64,000 nucleotides of DNA from Raphanus sativus (taxonomy: Eukaryota > Streptophyta > Magnoliopsida > Brassicales > Brassicaceae), in the NCBI RefSeq assembly GCF_000801105.2, contig NC_079511.1:19243792-19307791 (forward strand). The letters run 5' to 3'. Each line of letters starts with the position of its first letter. Position 1 is the first letter of the stretch. This document shows positions 1 to 11,321 of the stretch, one piece after another. A program made the position numbers and the translations under genes. The notes under the pieces were generated by a model. The model did not search any database. It was not told the DNA's origin and worked only from the letters and a program-made list of their open reading frames with translations.

Positions 1-828
1 ATGGTATATCAGTAGTTCCTGAGGGTAGTTCCTGGAGTAGTTCGAAGGGTAGTTCCTGAGTTCCCGAGTTCCTTTCAGTGAGGACCCATGGTACTTCGTA
101 AGCGGAGACCCAGAAGTCTAGGACCTACCTGAAGCTTGGAGGAAAATGATGTCTGAGTATTTTTTCCCAACAGTTTGCCCCTCATTGCTCGATTTCTTCG
201 TCATACTCGGGGAATAACCTGTGCACTCAAGTCAACTGGAGTTGCTCATTCTGACCAGGCTTCCCTTAGGCAGGACCCTTAGTATCTTCATGCTTATTCG
301 AGTCTCTTTAGGACCGGAGTCTACGCGGAGTTGGTTTTCTTGAAGTAGTCTGGGGTCTGAATTCCTGGAGAAGATCGAGTCGTCGGGGTGTGGTTTCCAT
401 GAATTCAAAGCTGGTTGCGAAGATCCTCGATGTTTCACCGATCATATGGGTCAAAGACTCCGAAATAAGTGAATACTCGGTTCCTGACCTTTTTCGTTAA
501 ATTTCCATTTTCGGGGGGAATTTCCTTTTTTCCGGGTTATAGTTTTCCGGCTAAAGGATTCGAGATCTTCCGGAGATATTGCATCTTTCCTTTTATCCTA
601 GGGCAAATGTCGGTACTCGGGATGTATAAGAAGAGTGTTGCGACGTCTCTTGTAGCCTCGAACCTTCCTAACTTGTGATCTTTAGGCCTGAAAAGATGAA
701 TCCCGAATATTCCATGTTTCCGGCTTCGTCTGTAGGTGGTCACGTGAGGCCTCGCCTTTTTCCGGATGATCCCTTTTCATCCCCGGTTTCTTCATGGGAG
801 ATGGCTTTGGGAGATGACGACAAAGCTG

Positions 829-2215
829 CCCGATGGCTCCCTCGAAGCAAAGGCGTTCCTACCTCTTCGATGATGGTCCTCGTTCCGAGATCCGCGGAGA
901 AGACCTTGCCTGGATCCTTGGGAAGTATGCAATTCCTTCGTCAATGGAGATAAGGAGTACTTCTGAGTTTGAATGTGCCCCTTATGGAGGAGACAACGAG
1001 ATAGCTATATATGAGGCTTATCTGGAGGCTGGCGCGAGGAGTGGCGTTCCTTCCCTTGTTGACAAAGTTTTTTTTTCGTACTTTGGCTTCTGCCCTTCCC
1101 AGCTTAGTCCACTATCCTAGAGGACTCTGCTAGCCGTTCAAGTGCTTGGAGAATTGCACGGTTTCTGTATCGGAGTGCACGAAGTTTTGTACTCCTACTG
1201 CTTCGTTTCTTTGGTGAGTAAGCCCGTGTTTTACTACCTTAGATCCCGCAATGGTACCCCTTTAATCGCAGAGCCTTCCAGAGGCGCCGGGGGCGATCAC
1301 CTTTTTGGAAGTGACTGGGATAAGCGATACATATTCATGAAGGTTCGAGAGCCCATTCATTATCCCACGTTTTGGCGTACCGTAGGTAAATCCTTCAATC
1401 CTCTGGCATGTCTTTCTTTGTTAGCTCGTGCGTCCCCTGATATTTAATTCTTACCGATGTGTCTTGTCCGTATCCTTTGTCGGGGAGGCGATGGTGAAGC
1501 TGGTGATGAAGATTCCCCTACGATTTCGATGGGTGAGCTTTCTGGTGAACAAGGAGGCCTTAAGCCACCGTCATCTCTGTGGTAAGATTTTCTTTTTCTT
1601 TTTTACTTTGCATTGATGTTCTGCTGGATTCTTATTCTTGGGGTTCTTTCAGGGAATGCTTTGCGGCTTCCGGTATCTGCTATCTTCGACTATTACAGAG
1701 GGGTGAAAACGAAGAGAAGATGCCCTTTTCGTGTTCCTCCGCCCAGACTGGTTAGGCCTGCGACCTTAGCGTTCTGGTCCATTCTCTCGTTTGTCAGATG
1801 ATGTCCGGGCTGGCGCCGATCACAGTTTCTCAGAGGATGACCATCGTAAGCTTTCTGCCTAATTGCTTTCTCTTCGTAGTCAGGTTCAGGACATGGTGGT
1901 GCAAAGAGATCGGTTGATCCAGCAAGTGAAGACGGCGGCCAGATGGGAGCTCATGAAGGAGTGGCTGGAGGAGAGAACAGGAGATTGGAACCCCGGGGAA
2001 GAATATCGGAAGTACATGTTCCTGTTCGGTCGACCATCAGAGGAACCCGGTTATGCTGTGCCTCCGGCGTCTACGGGGTCGCGGGTTTTTCAGCAAGAGC
2101 GCCGTTTTAGATGTTTTTTTCTTTCTATCGGTTTTCTATTGAGCTTTCCTTATGTAGCTTTTTACGATCTTCATAATAAATCTTTTTTCGCCGAAGTACC
2201 TTTGCACGTTTAAAG
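829..2215 (+). pseudogene. Antisense accessory ORF of the Tat element (PF04195-like, intron-containing)
   Basis: Plus-strand exonic blocks read opposite to pol. The first is 833-1117 (DNEIAIYEAYLEAGARSG, then SYFGFCPSQLSPL). The second runs from about 1118 to 1385 after a frame change (VLGELHGFCIGVHEVLYSYC, then YPTFWRTV). Next come a block around 1465-1580 (MVKLVMKIPLRFRWVSFLV) and a block from 1653. Plausible introns with GT..AG ends lie at about 1582-1652 and about 1847-1881. The block from 1882 (VQDMVVQRDRLIQQVKTAARW) looks coiled-coil. The first blocks resemble the Pfam family called putative gypsy-type transposon (PF04195). The function of these antisense ORFs is unknown. The frameshift near 1118 and downstream stops make this copy a pseudogene. 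Confidence 0.6.
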
Positions 2216-2410
2216 CAGTAGAATTCGTAGGACTTTCGCTGAAATAAGATTTAGGTTTGGATTTTGAGGTGGAGATTGGCCGAGGATCAGGAGTTTTCTT
2301 CGGAGATGTAAAGGCTCTTAATGTAGTACTCTAGTGGCCATTTGTGTGGGCCCATAGACTTCATCGCGGGAATCTGTAGATTCGTCTTGGCGATTTTAAG
2401 TATTTTTAGG

Positions 2411-2640
2411 AGTTCTATCTTGAAAACTCGGAAGTTCGATTGGAAACTCGGAAGTTTGTTGAGAACTCGGAAGTTCGTTGGGAACTCGGAAGTTCGTTGG
2501 GAACTCGGAAGTTCGATTGGGAATTCGGAAGTTCGTTGGAAACTCGAAAGTTCGTTGAGGAACTCGGAAGTTCAAATTTGGAACTCGGAAGTTCAGTTTG
2601 TAATAATTCGGAGTTTGTTACATTTGGGCCCGGAATTCAT
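2411..2640 (+). repeat. Tandem array of about 19-20 bp units in the Tat element
   Basis: About nine to ten imperfect head-to-tail copies of a unit with core AACTCGGAAGTTCGTTGGG. The units vary at the final bases and the array decays at its right end. It lies between the antisense ORF and the end of pol. Confidence 0.85.
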
Positions 2641-3339
2641 AGGAGCTTTTGGGGTTCGTAGGAATCTGGAGTTTTGTTTTTTGCAGAGACCTATTCCGTC
2701 CACCTAGGCAGGACTACTACTGGTACCTGTTCGGATCTCGCATTCCGCCACTCGGAAGCTGGCCATTATAGAGTTCCTATGCTGCATTCTGCTTCTGCAG
2801 GAAGCCCCTATCAGACTTAGGGGTGCTGGTATGGATTCGGAAATCCAAGTGACTGAATCTTCCACTTTCCAGGTCTGGAAAAGCAGGTATGTATTGCTCC
2901 CTGCACGTAGCAGTACTTTTGCAATATGCAAATTCCCTGAATTAACCTAGAGGTGTCACAATACTCTTGTTTTTGGGGCCTCAATATTTCTATGGCTCTA
3001 GGCCTACACTGGGGTTATAGGTAGTTTTGACAAGCATACTCAGGTTTGATCAAACCCATTCCTGCCTTAAGTCTCATACCCGTTATCGTTTCATGTGGAC
3101 GTGCCACGTATCAGCGAGGTTTAGCTGGGATCGAAGGTTTCAAGGGACCTGATCCAGCCATGTATGCCCTTTTAAGGATGATGGTTATTCTACCACCTTT
3201 ATAGTCGAAACTATTTTATTATATAAGCTTGTCCGTGGATGTTTAGCATACATAAGAGTAGAAAACCATAATGCTTAAATATAAAATATAAGTTACAGTC
3301 TGGAGACCTAAAAATGATATGCTTTAAGGTGCAAGGCGT
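2641..3339. other. Non-coding stretch of the Tat element 3' region
   Basis: No supported gene. This separates the tandem array from the integrase 3' end. Short ORFs here lack any recognisable domain. Confidence 0.5.
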
Positions 3340-4378
3340 TCCAGCAGTTTGGTAGTGTTTTACCTTTGCTATCTTGTAGCCTGTAGGATCCCGCTCCTCG
3401 TACCTCGATTACCTTGTAGGGTCCCTCCCATCCGGGGCAAGTTTCCCAGTCGTGTTTTCGACTACTCGTCGTAGGACCCAATCTCCTTGCTGAAAAGTTC
3501 TGGTTCGAACCTTTTTGTTGTAGTTCCTAGCGATTTCTTGCTAATAGGACCAGTTTCAGAGCCGAGCGGCTTCTCTTTTCTCCTCGAGGAGGTCGAGACT
3601 CAGAGATATCAGCTCGTCGTTCTCTTTTTGTGAGAAAAGACCTAAGACGGTTGTTCTGACTTGCATCTCCGTGGGGGTTATGGCTTCGGCGCCGTAGACC
3701 AGCAAAAAAGGAGTTTCCAATGTTGAGGTTTTGGGAGTTGTTCGATGAGCCCAGAGAACTCCGTGCAGCTCTTCCGTCCAGTTTCCTTGAGAGCCTTCCA
3801 GTCGCTTCTTTAGCATGTTGACTACGATTTTATTCGTAGATTCCGCTTGTCCATTGGACTGTGGGTGCCTAGGTGTGGCGAAGGTCAATTTTTTGCCCCA
3901 GTCTTCGCAGAACTTCTTGAACTGTGGCTGGTGAACTGCGGACCATTGTCTGTGACGATTTATTGAGGGATTCCAAAGCGGGTAATCACGTTGGTCCACA
4001 GGACTTATGGATCTGGAGATCCGTAATCTTACTAAGCGTTTCTGCTTCCACCCACTTCGAGAAGTAGTCGGTTTCCACCAGGAGGAAGATCTTCTGGCCT
4101 GGCGCCATGGGAAACTTTCCTACGATGTCCATGCTCCATTTCCTGAAGGGCCATGGGAAACTTATTGATTTGAGATTCTTTGGCGGAAGCTTGGAGACGG
4201 GGGCATGCCGCTGACACCGATCACAGTGCTTAGCCTGCTTGTTGGCGTCTTTAGCCATGGTTGGCCAATAATATCCGACCCTTTTAGTCCTCAGCACCAG
4301 ATTCCTCCCTCTGGAATGGGATCCGCAGTCCCCCTCGTGGAGTTCCACAAGAATTTTTGCCGCTTCTCGGGGTGTCAC
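3340..4378 (-). pseudogene. Integrase remnant of the Tat element
   Basis: The 4378-3986 part carries the zinc-binding H2C2 region (HEGDCGSH, then CDRCQRHAP) and the start of the catalytic core with the first Asp in WSMDIVGKFP. The 3999-3556 part continues the core: FCEDWGKKLTFATPRHPQSN and GQAESTNKIV, which holds the catalytic Glu. The two overlap in different frames, so a frameshift lies near 3990. The expected second-Asp motif falls at this damaged junction. C-terminal sequence continues with stops down to about 3340. No chromodomain is visible. Confidence 0.8.
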
Positions 4379-4624
4379 GCATCGGAGGTATGGGCCAGAG
4401 AAAGATCTTCGGAATAGTTTTCCTTTAGAGATGCAGTATCTGGCAGCCTATTTTTTGATTTTTTTGCTCTCACTACGGTCTTCTGGGAGAACATCGTCCT
4501 CCAGATGTCGTACTATGGGGGTCATCCATGTCTTGCCTTCTTCTATGGCAGATACTTCCTCGGGGTGTGATTATTTCAGAGTGGCTGGCCATTGTAATAC
4601 GAGCAGGGGGATACTCATCTGCTA

Positions 4625-5600
4625 AGCGTCGGCTTGTGAGTTATGTTCCCTGTGGGTTTGTGTAAGGATGAAGTTCTTGAACTTATCTATAAGGCGCCGA
4701 GCGGCCGCAAGGTATTGGATCATGCTATCGTCCTTGGCCTGGTACTCCCCTTGTCTTTGATTGACTATCAGCTGGGAATCACTGTAGGCTTAAATGTTCT
4801 CTGCTCCCATTTGATGGGCCAGTGTCAGTCCGGCGATTAGGGTCTCGTACTCGCTTCCATTGTTGGTCGCCTTGAAGTTGCATCTCACAGCTCGTGAAAC
4901 TGTATTTCCTGCAGGGGAGGTGAGCATTATTCCTACCCTAGCTCCTCTAACATTGCTGGAACCATCGACATGGAGGACCTATATTCCTTCTACCGTTGTC
5001 TTATCGGGGAGGATAGGGAGGATATTTCCTTGTTCTAGCTCTAAAAGCATATTAGGAGAGAATTCGGCCACGAAGTCTGCCAGAACTTGGGACTTAACCG
5101 CGGTAGCTGGTCGAAAGATTACGTCATACTATCCCAGCTCCACTGTCCACTTAGCAAGACGCCCGGAGATCTCAGGTTTGTGGAGTACCAACTTTATCGG
5201 GTACGAGGTAACGACCACCACCGGGTGAGCTTGGAAGTAAGGTCGTAGTTTGCGAGCGGCTACCATTAAGGCCAAGGCCAATTTCTTAAGATGGATATAG
5301 CGGGTCTCCGCGTCTAGGAGGGCCTTGCTTACGTATGTAGTAGATTGGCAGCTATTTGTTTCCTTCCTCTCGCACTAGGACCACACTCACCGCATGCTCG
5401 GAGACAGCTAGATATATCAATAACACCTCTCCGAGCGAAGGCTTTGACAGAAAAGAGGGAGTCGTGAGATAGACCTTGAGTTCGCTAAGTGTTGATTTGC
5501 ACTTTTCAGTCCATAAGAAGTCTTTCGGATTCTTGAGGGTCTCGAAGAAAGCGTGAGATTTGTCCGAGAGTCTACAGATGTACCTACTCAAGGCCGCCAT
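4625..5600 (-). pseudogene. RNase H and archaeal-type RNase H remnants of the Tat element
   Basis: Minus-strand translation from 5600 gives the RT thumb/RNase H start (FLWTEKCKSTLSEL, then YLAVSEHAVSVVLVREEGNK). Continuing to lower coordinates through frame changes, a second RNase H-like fold appears: VDGSSNVRGA near 4980-4940, an acidic segment SEYETLIAGLTLAHQMGAE near 4860-4800, and DSQLIVNQ near 4770. These D, E and D positions match the active-site residues of archaeal-type RNase H in Tat elements. At least one stop (near 5127) and several frame shifts interrupt it. The assignment rests on motif order; residue-level homology was not computed. Confidence 0.65.
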
Positions 5601-6345
5601 CCTTCTGGTTAACTTTTGTACTTCTTTGACGTTCCTTGGGGAAAGGAATTGACTGAATGGCTCTGATCTGATCTGGATTGGCTTCGATGCCCCAACAAGT
5701 CACTATGTACACGAGGAACTTCCCGGAACTCACGCCAAAAGAGCATTTGACGGGATTGAGCTTCATTTGATACTTCCGGAGGGTGGAGAAGGTTTGTTGT
5801 ATGTGTGAGATGTGATCCTCAGCTTCCAGGGATTTGACCAGCATATCGTCGATATATACCTCCATGGTTTGCCCGATCTGATCTGTGAACATCATATTCA
5901 CCAGCCTCTGGTAGGTAGAACATCATATACCTCCATGATTTGTTCAAATCTGTGAAGTCTATACAGACCCGCCATTTCTCGTTCTTCTTTTTATAACCAA
6001 CACGTTGGCTAATCAGTCAGGATATTGTACCTCGCGGATGAACCCAGCGTCGAACAGGTTCTTAATTTCTTCGTTTATTATCGCATCCCTCTCAGGAGCG
6101 AACTTCCTCCTCTTTTGTCTGACCCGCTGGTATAAGGGGTCCACTTGCAGCTTGTGCATGATGACTTCTGGATCGATTCCTGGCATGTCGGTGTGGGACC
6201 AAGCGAAACAATCCGAGTTGGATCTGAGGAAGTCCACCAATCTCCTCCTTAGTCCTTCATCCAGCTTAGAACTGATCTTGAGATATTTATCGCACTTCCC
6301 TTCGACTAGGGGTACATTGTCCACATCTTCGACCTCCGGATTCAT
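5584..6345 (-). pseudogene. Reverse transcriptase remnant of the Tat element, with internal deletion
   Basis: The upstream part (6345-6013) is the RT N-terminal region, with the segment FAWSHTDMPGI typical of Tat-type pol. The downstream part (5901-5584) contains the catalytic box YIDDMLVKS. Between them the frame runs up to CIDFTDLNK and then jumps straight to the segment YQRLVNMMFTDQIG. The RT block with the first catalytic aspartate is therefore missing, about 80 residues by comparison with the family. A stop follows the segment VQYPD near 6010. The enzyme cannot be functional. The junction near 5915-5940 contains short filler copied from nearby DNA (see findings). Confidence 0.8.
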
Positions 6346-6350
6346 GTTTG

Positions 6351-6852
6351 AATATATTTTTCACGATTTGGATTTTAAGAACTTGTATGTAATAGGTCTA
6401 TTTATAAGAGTGGGTTTTTAAAGTGGTGGCGTAAATATATTAGAGAATATCTAGATAGTTAATTTAATAAAATGATTTGTTAATACGTCAGAGTTAAAAT
6501 ATATTAAGAAAATCTAGATATGTATTCTATTTTGGAAGAATATCTCGGGTTTAGGGTGAAAATCTCGCCTACAATTTAAATATAGATCATGTTTGGTCAA
6601 ATGTTCTGAGTATATCGATATTTATTTAATAGATATATTAAACACTTATTTTATATTATGGTGAAATGGTTAGATTTTAATTAATGATTAAGGGCAGTTT
6701 GGGTTTGTATTAGACATTCATACGAAAACGCACATTGATAATTTATATTTTGATTTACAAAAGAACACGTAAAATGATGAGATCAAATAATAATGACACT
6801 GAATAATAATGTTGAATCATGTGTTAATTTGAACACGTCTTTATTTTTTTTA
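6351..6852. other. AT-rich intergenic stretch
   Basis: No gene or structured repeat seen. The abrupt composition change at about 6350 marks the truncated upstream border of the Tat element. Confidence 0.5.
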
Positions 6853-8813
6853 GGGAGAATTAGCTGACTACCCATAAGGGAGATTCATATTTGCAAAGTA
6901 TCCATGGAATGACATAACAAGTCAAAGTCATACAATTAGTGTTTGATTTGGACGATAATACCCTCAGCTTTAGAGACATCTCTGATTCAATGTCAGATGG
7001 TAGATTACTGTAGCGCATCATAGGCCTGCTATTAGAACAGCTTAAAGCCACTTGTTTTCTCTGATTTTTGTGAAAATTTACTTTTTTTGAAACAATTAAT
7101 ATCTTTTTTCCAACAATAAATCTCATTATATTAAAATATATAAACAAATATCTAAAACTAAATTAAAATTTATAACAATTTTCACCCATATGAGTGGGCA
7201 TACCATTAACACATAATGTTACATCAAAATAAAAAGTTTATGGATAATGATCATGTTATCAAGTATGTAACTAATCATGTTTCTCTATGGAAATATATTG
7301 ATTTTTTTTAACAAAACTATTATTAGACTCAATCACTGTACTGATTTAAAAAAATGGTCCGATCGAGAACAAATATTGTAACAGCAAACAAAAAAGTTAG
7401 AGGATAATGACCATGTAATCAATTACCTAATCAATCATGTTTTTGAAATTTTTTATTAGATAGAGAACAATATGATTTAGTTGTTGATAAATTACAATTG
7501 ATTGCATGATCTCAACATTTCAAAATCTGTAGTTCGCTCTAACTTTTAATATTAATGTTACATTAATTGTTAGTGGTTAACTTAAATGTTAGAAATTGCA
7601 CTAGTGAAATAACATTGTTTGTTATAGATTCATAATTTCTTAGTTGATACATGTTTTGTTAGCAGATATATTTTTCGTTGTATGGTTTGTTAATTGACAT
7701 ATTGTTTACTATATGTTTTCTTAGATGATATACAATAATATATCAAAATATGTAATTAGTTAAGATAGTAATACACACTGATACGCATTGATACATTGGT
7801 ACACTCTCTTTCATATTCCTTCCATTCTCTTACTCATGTCATTGACACCATTTTTCAAAATTTTAAATCTTCTTCTTTACTCATTCATCGATATCAAAAT
7901 ATGTGCCACCTAACAAAACATATACTGCATAACAAATCATGTATCAGATAACAAATCATTTAACAAACAACGTATCTACCCATACCAAGTATCGATCCAT
8001 TTGTTAGCAAAACAAACCAATAATTAAAAAGATGTATAAGCTAGCAAACTATTTATCAGCTACACAAATCATGTATCAATTAATGACAAGACTTTTATAA
8101 CATCGTACTAATTATTATCAATCTTTGGTATCAAACTATGTATCAGCTAACAAAACATGTATCGTGTACACAAATCGTGTATCAATTAATGACAAACCTG
8201 TTGTATCAGCTAACAAAACATGCAGTATGTATTAAATCATTTGCCAAATACAAAACTATTTACAGAACAAATATATCAGATAACAAATCTAATTAGACCA
8301 ATTTCAAGTTTAAACAATCAAAGTGAAAATAACATCAAACTTATAACAAAATCATTATAAAATAATATTCACTCATGACAAAAAGAAAACGCTCAAACAA
8401 AAAATAAGAAGTAAAAGAAAAAAAAAGGTTTACCAGCAGTAGAAGCATGTCATGAGCTTGAAATTTTTCTGTCTTGATTTTGATATTAAATTATTACTAG
8501 ATTATCTTTCTGGACATGAACAATTTTATTTTAAAACATTCATAAGACAAGGAGCAATTTTTATTTATACAAAAATTGATTATAAAATGCAGAGAATGAA
8601 TGGAAGAAAAAAAGAGTGTGGGGAAAAATGAGATTACGAAAGAAAGGAGAAGAGAGAGGTAGTAGAGAGTCAAAGTGAAACCTGACACAACTAGTTGTAT
8701 GACTGCGATTCTAGAGGTAGGAGTATAAGAGCAAAGAAACAGTTGAGTCTAGTTGAGATGGTAAGTCTCTAATTAGGGTGTCTCATATGGGTATAGGTGC
8801 CAATTTTCTCAAT
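6853..8813. mobile_element. Candidate non-autonomous MULE, about 1.96 kb
   Basis: The left end (gggagaattagctgactacc) and the reverse complement of the right end (gagaaaattggcacctatac) are similar over about 30 bp, allowing small gaps. Both have the GGGAAAATT-like start common in plant MULE termini. A 9-bp repeat of eight T and one A borders both sides (6844-6852 and 8814-8822), but it is low complexity, so the exact boundary is uncertain. The interior is AT-rich and has no transposase. Confidence 0.4.
7900..8290. repeat. Degenerate short repeats of a gtatcagctaacaaaacat-like motif
   Basis: Multiple scattered variants of tatcagctaacaaa and aacaaatcatgtatca occur in the same orientation through this stretch, inside the candidate MULE. 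They are irregularly spaced and diverged. No coding potential. Confidence 0.5.
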
Positions 8814-9059
8814 TTTTTTTTATCATTTTCATATAGCAATAATCGTAAGGTAGACATTGGTATTCAAAATATACAGTAATAACAAATAAATTTGGCATTT
8901 CATATAAAAATAATCGTGAGTGTTCTTCGTACTTTCATATATTACACATGTGATATTAATATATCTCATTTAAAGTAAATAGAGATATTCTGTTTAAATA
9001 AAGGGAATTTTGTAAAATACATCATTTAAATATAAATCATAGAATAAAAACAATTCAGT

Positions 9060-9130
9060 GGCAAAGAATAATAAAAAAATAAAAAAAGAAGGGGATCTGA
9101 AGAAAGGTCCTTTGGTTTTAATAATATAGA
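9060..9130 (-). other. Helitron 5' terminus (minus orientation)
   Basis: The reverse complement begins TCTATATTATTAAAACC at 9130 and is preceded by A, the classic plant Helitron 5' end and A/T insertion context. A related sequence occurs at 26950-27041. The partner 3' hairpin/CTAG end, expected at lower coordinates, was not found, so the element is probably truncated or split. Confidence 0.45.
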
Positions 9131-10077
9131 TTCATGTATTTATGCTATTTTAATTACATTTCTAGTTCATGAATTGTTTAGTTATGTTGTTTAATACCGG
9201 TTGAAGAGATCGAGAGGTCCATCATCGATGTCGCTTTAAAATCATTATCAGTTGCAGACGTTAATAGATCAGCCTTGAAATATGTCCCTAATATATCGAA
9301 GAGAAACACACTGTTGGAAACTTCATTACTCCTAACAAATCAGCAACGTACCATTTCTGATGGATACTGAAATGGAAAAGGATTCTCGAGCCAAGAGTAA
9401 TCGACCTTCAGATTGAGACTGCAAACGAAACTTCGGTAGAAGAAAATCCATCGGATAGCACCCCTAGCAGAAATGAGAAATTCCTGAGTCGTCCTGACTG
9501 CAGAATCCTCATAAAGGAAAACATCCCCCATGGAACCGTTTCTCATTGCTGGGAAGCTCAAAAAACAATTTTATTTTCGGTTATTCATTTTACTGATCAT
9601 TAATCCTTATAGACCAGGTTAATATATCATCATAATTCATTGACTAGAAGAAAAAAATTCCGATTTAAAAGGACTACAGACGAACACAAGAAAAAGGTTT
9701 CAAGAAGGAAAATCAAAAACTAAGGAATACTATAAAATGTCTTCTGCATAGTGAAGGATGAAATGAAAGAGAAGGAAAAAGGACGTTCAGCACAACTTGA
9801 GGTATATTATATTAAAGCATGAATCGATTTATTAGAAGATATGGAGGCAGAAGCATTTTTGACGTGAAGGTTGACATGGAAAAACTCTAAGCCAAGCTTC
9901 TCTTTGCAGAGGAGAAATTGTCAACTGTCAAAATTTCAAGTATTGATTGGGATAAGATAGAGTTGTTTACCATTTAGGACACTTTTGTCTCTTTTTTACA
10001 CTCTAAAACACCAATCCGCTGGAGGGACACTTCTAGAAAATCCAAGAGATATTTTAGACATAAATATCCTTACAGAG
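9131..10077. other. Non-genic stretch
   Basis: Less AT-rich around 9200-9560, with a 73-codon minus ORF (9561-9340) that has no recognisable domain. It may be a captured or decayed exon. No supported gene. Confidence 0.4.
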
Positions 10078-10737
10078 AGCATCTCCAACCCAAGACCTTA
10101 TTTTAAGGGGAGTAAAACTTCAAAATGAGGATTTGAGAGTTGATTACTCCAACCATGAAACCTCAAAAAAAAATCCTTAAAAGTTTATTTATTTAAACTA
10201 TAGTCCTTGACATTAATAAAAATTACTAATAATGATAAAACTTTACAATTACATATAAAACATATTTTTAATTTATTATACAGTACAAAATATTAAAATT
10301 TTAAATAATATAAATTACATATATAATTAAACAACACACATACTTGTTAGCCAATAAATTCCGGTATTTTGGTACCCCTTGTAAGATATGTATATTTAAA
10401 TGTTTATATAATTTTTTTTAATTTATGTTTAGTTTGTTTAATGTATTTTATTTTGTGTGACCTTTATTTAATATATATTTATATTTGTGTGAATTTTATT
10501 ATTTTTATTTTATTTTGGTGTGTTTAAGTTATTGTAAATAAGTTAGTAGATGTATTTATGAAATAAAATAATTGTAAGGACTAAAAGAAAATGAATAGTA
10601 GTTTTAAGGTTTTGAATAGTGAAACCTCAAATTTGAGGTGTCACTATTCAAAACCTCAAAATTTGAAGATTTGAGGTTGGGTTGGAATGACAAAAACCTC
10701 AAAATTTGAGGATTTGAGGTTGGGTTGGAGATGCTCT
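10078..10737. mobile_element. MITE with gagcatctccaaccc termini
   Basis: The left end reads gagcatctccaacccaa and the right end is its inverted counterpart ttgggttggagatgctc. Inside are further inverted copies of an acctcaaatttgaggt-type motif (about 10560-10720). This terminal sequence is widespread in Brassicaceae MITEs. I could not find a convincing target-site duplication, so the superfamily is left open. Confidence 0.65.
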
Positions 10738-11321
10738 GAGAGAAGACGAGAGACGTGCTTTGGAGTTTTAGAATAGTTAGTTTTCAAATATTTTACATTA
10801 TTGTTACTTTTATCACTTGATGTTTTCATTTACTTTTATCTCAAAATTTAAAATATATAAACCAAAAATAATTGTCACATTAAATTGTATATAAAATTCT
10901 CTATCTTTTAACATCCATTATCATATATATATATATATATATTAACATGTATACAAAAAAAAATGTGGACATGGATATCTAAGTGTGGATAATATAATTA
11001 TAAATAAATTGTGGACATGGACATTAAAACATGAATAATAGATGACTAAAAACTAGCATTTATACAAATTATAATAGTTAATATACCATCCTATTATTTT
11101 TACAGTTTTTTTTTTATAATTCATATATTTGTTCCTTGTTTCTATTTTAAACAAAAAAATGTTTTATAGACACAGTTTTCAGTGATACAGAAATGTGGAT
11201 GGATAAATGTGGACCTCTTTTTAAAAATGAACACGATTTTTGTATGAACACTATTTTATTTATAATTTTTTGTGGACAAAATTTTGTGGATTACATTCAC
11301 CATTGTTACTCGAGCTTAGAA
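10738..11321. other. AT-rich spacer with (AT)n microsatellite
   Basis: No gene. A short (TA)n run lies at about 10925-10942. The right border is the start of the tandem duplication. Confidence 0.5.

Larger units (their letters stand above)
1..6350 (-). mobile_element. Decayed Tat-lineage Ty3/gypsy LTR retrotransposon, truncated
   Basis: On the minus strand the order is RT, RNase H, a second RNase H-like domain and integrase (6345 down to about 3340), followed by a long 3' region that carries an ORF in the opposite orientation. A second, archaeal-type RNase H and an extra antisense ORF are hallmarks of the Tat/Grande group of Ty3/gypsy elements. Gag and protease should lie above 6345, but the sequence there turns AT-rich and non-coding, so the 5' half is missing. 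No LTR pair can be delimited; any 3' LTR would lie at or beyond the left window edge. Stops and frameshifts break every domain. Confidence 0.8.

Noticed and set aside
7900..8290. CRISPR-like repeat array
   Set aside because: Repeats are irregular, diverged and without constant spacers, in a plant nuclear context.
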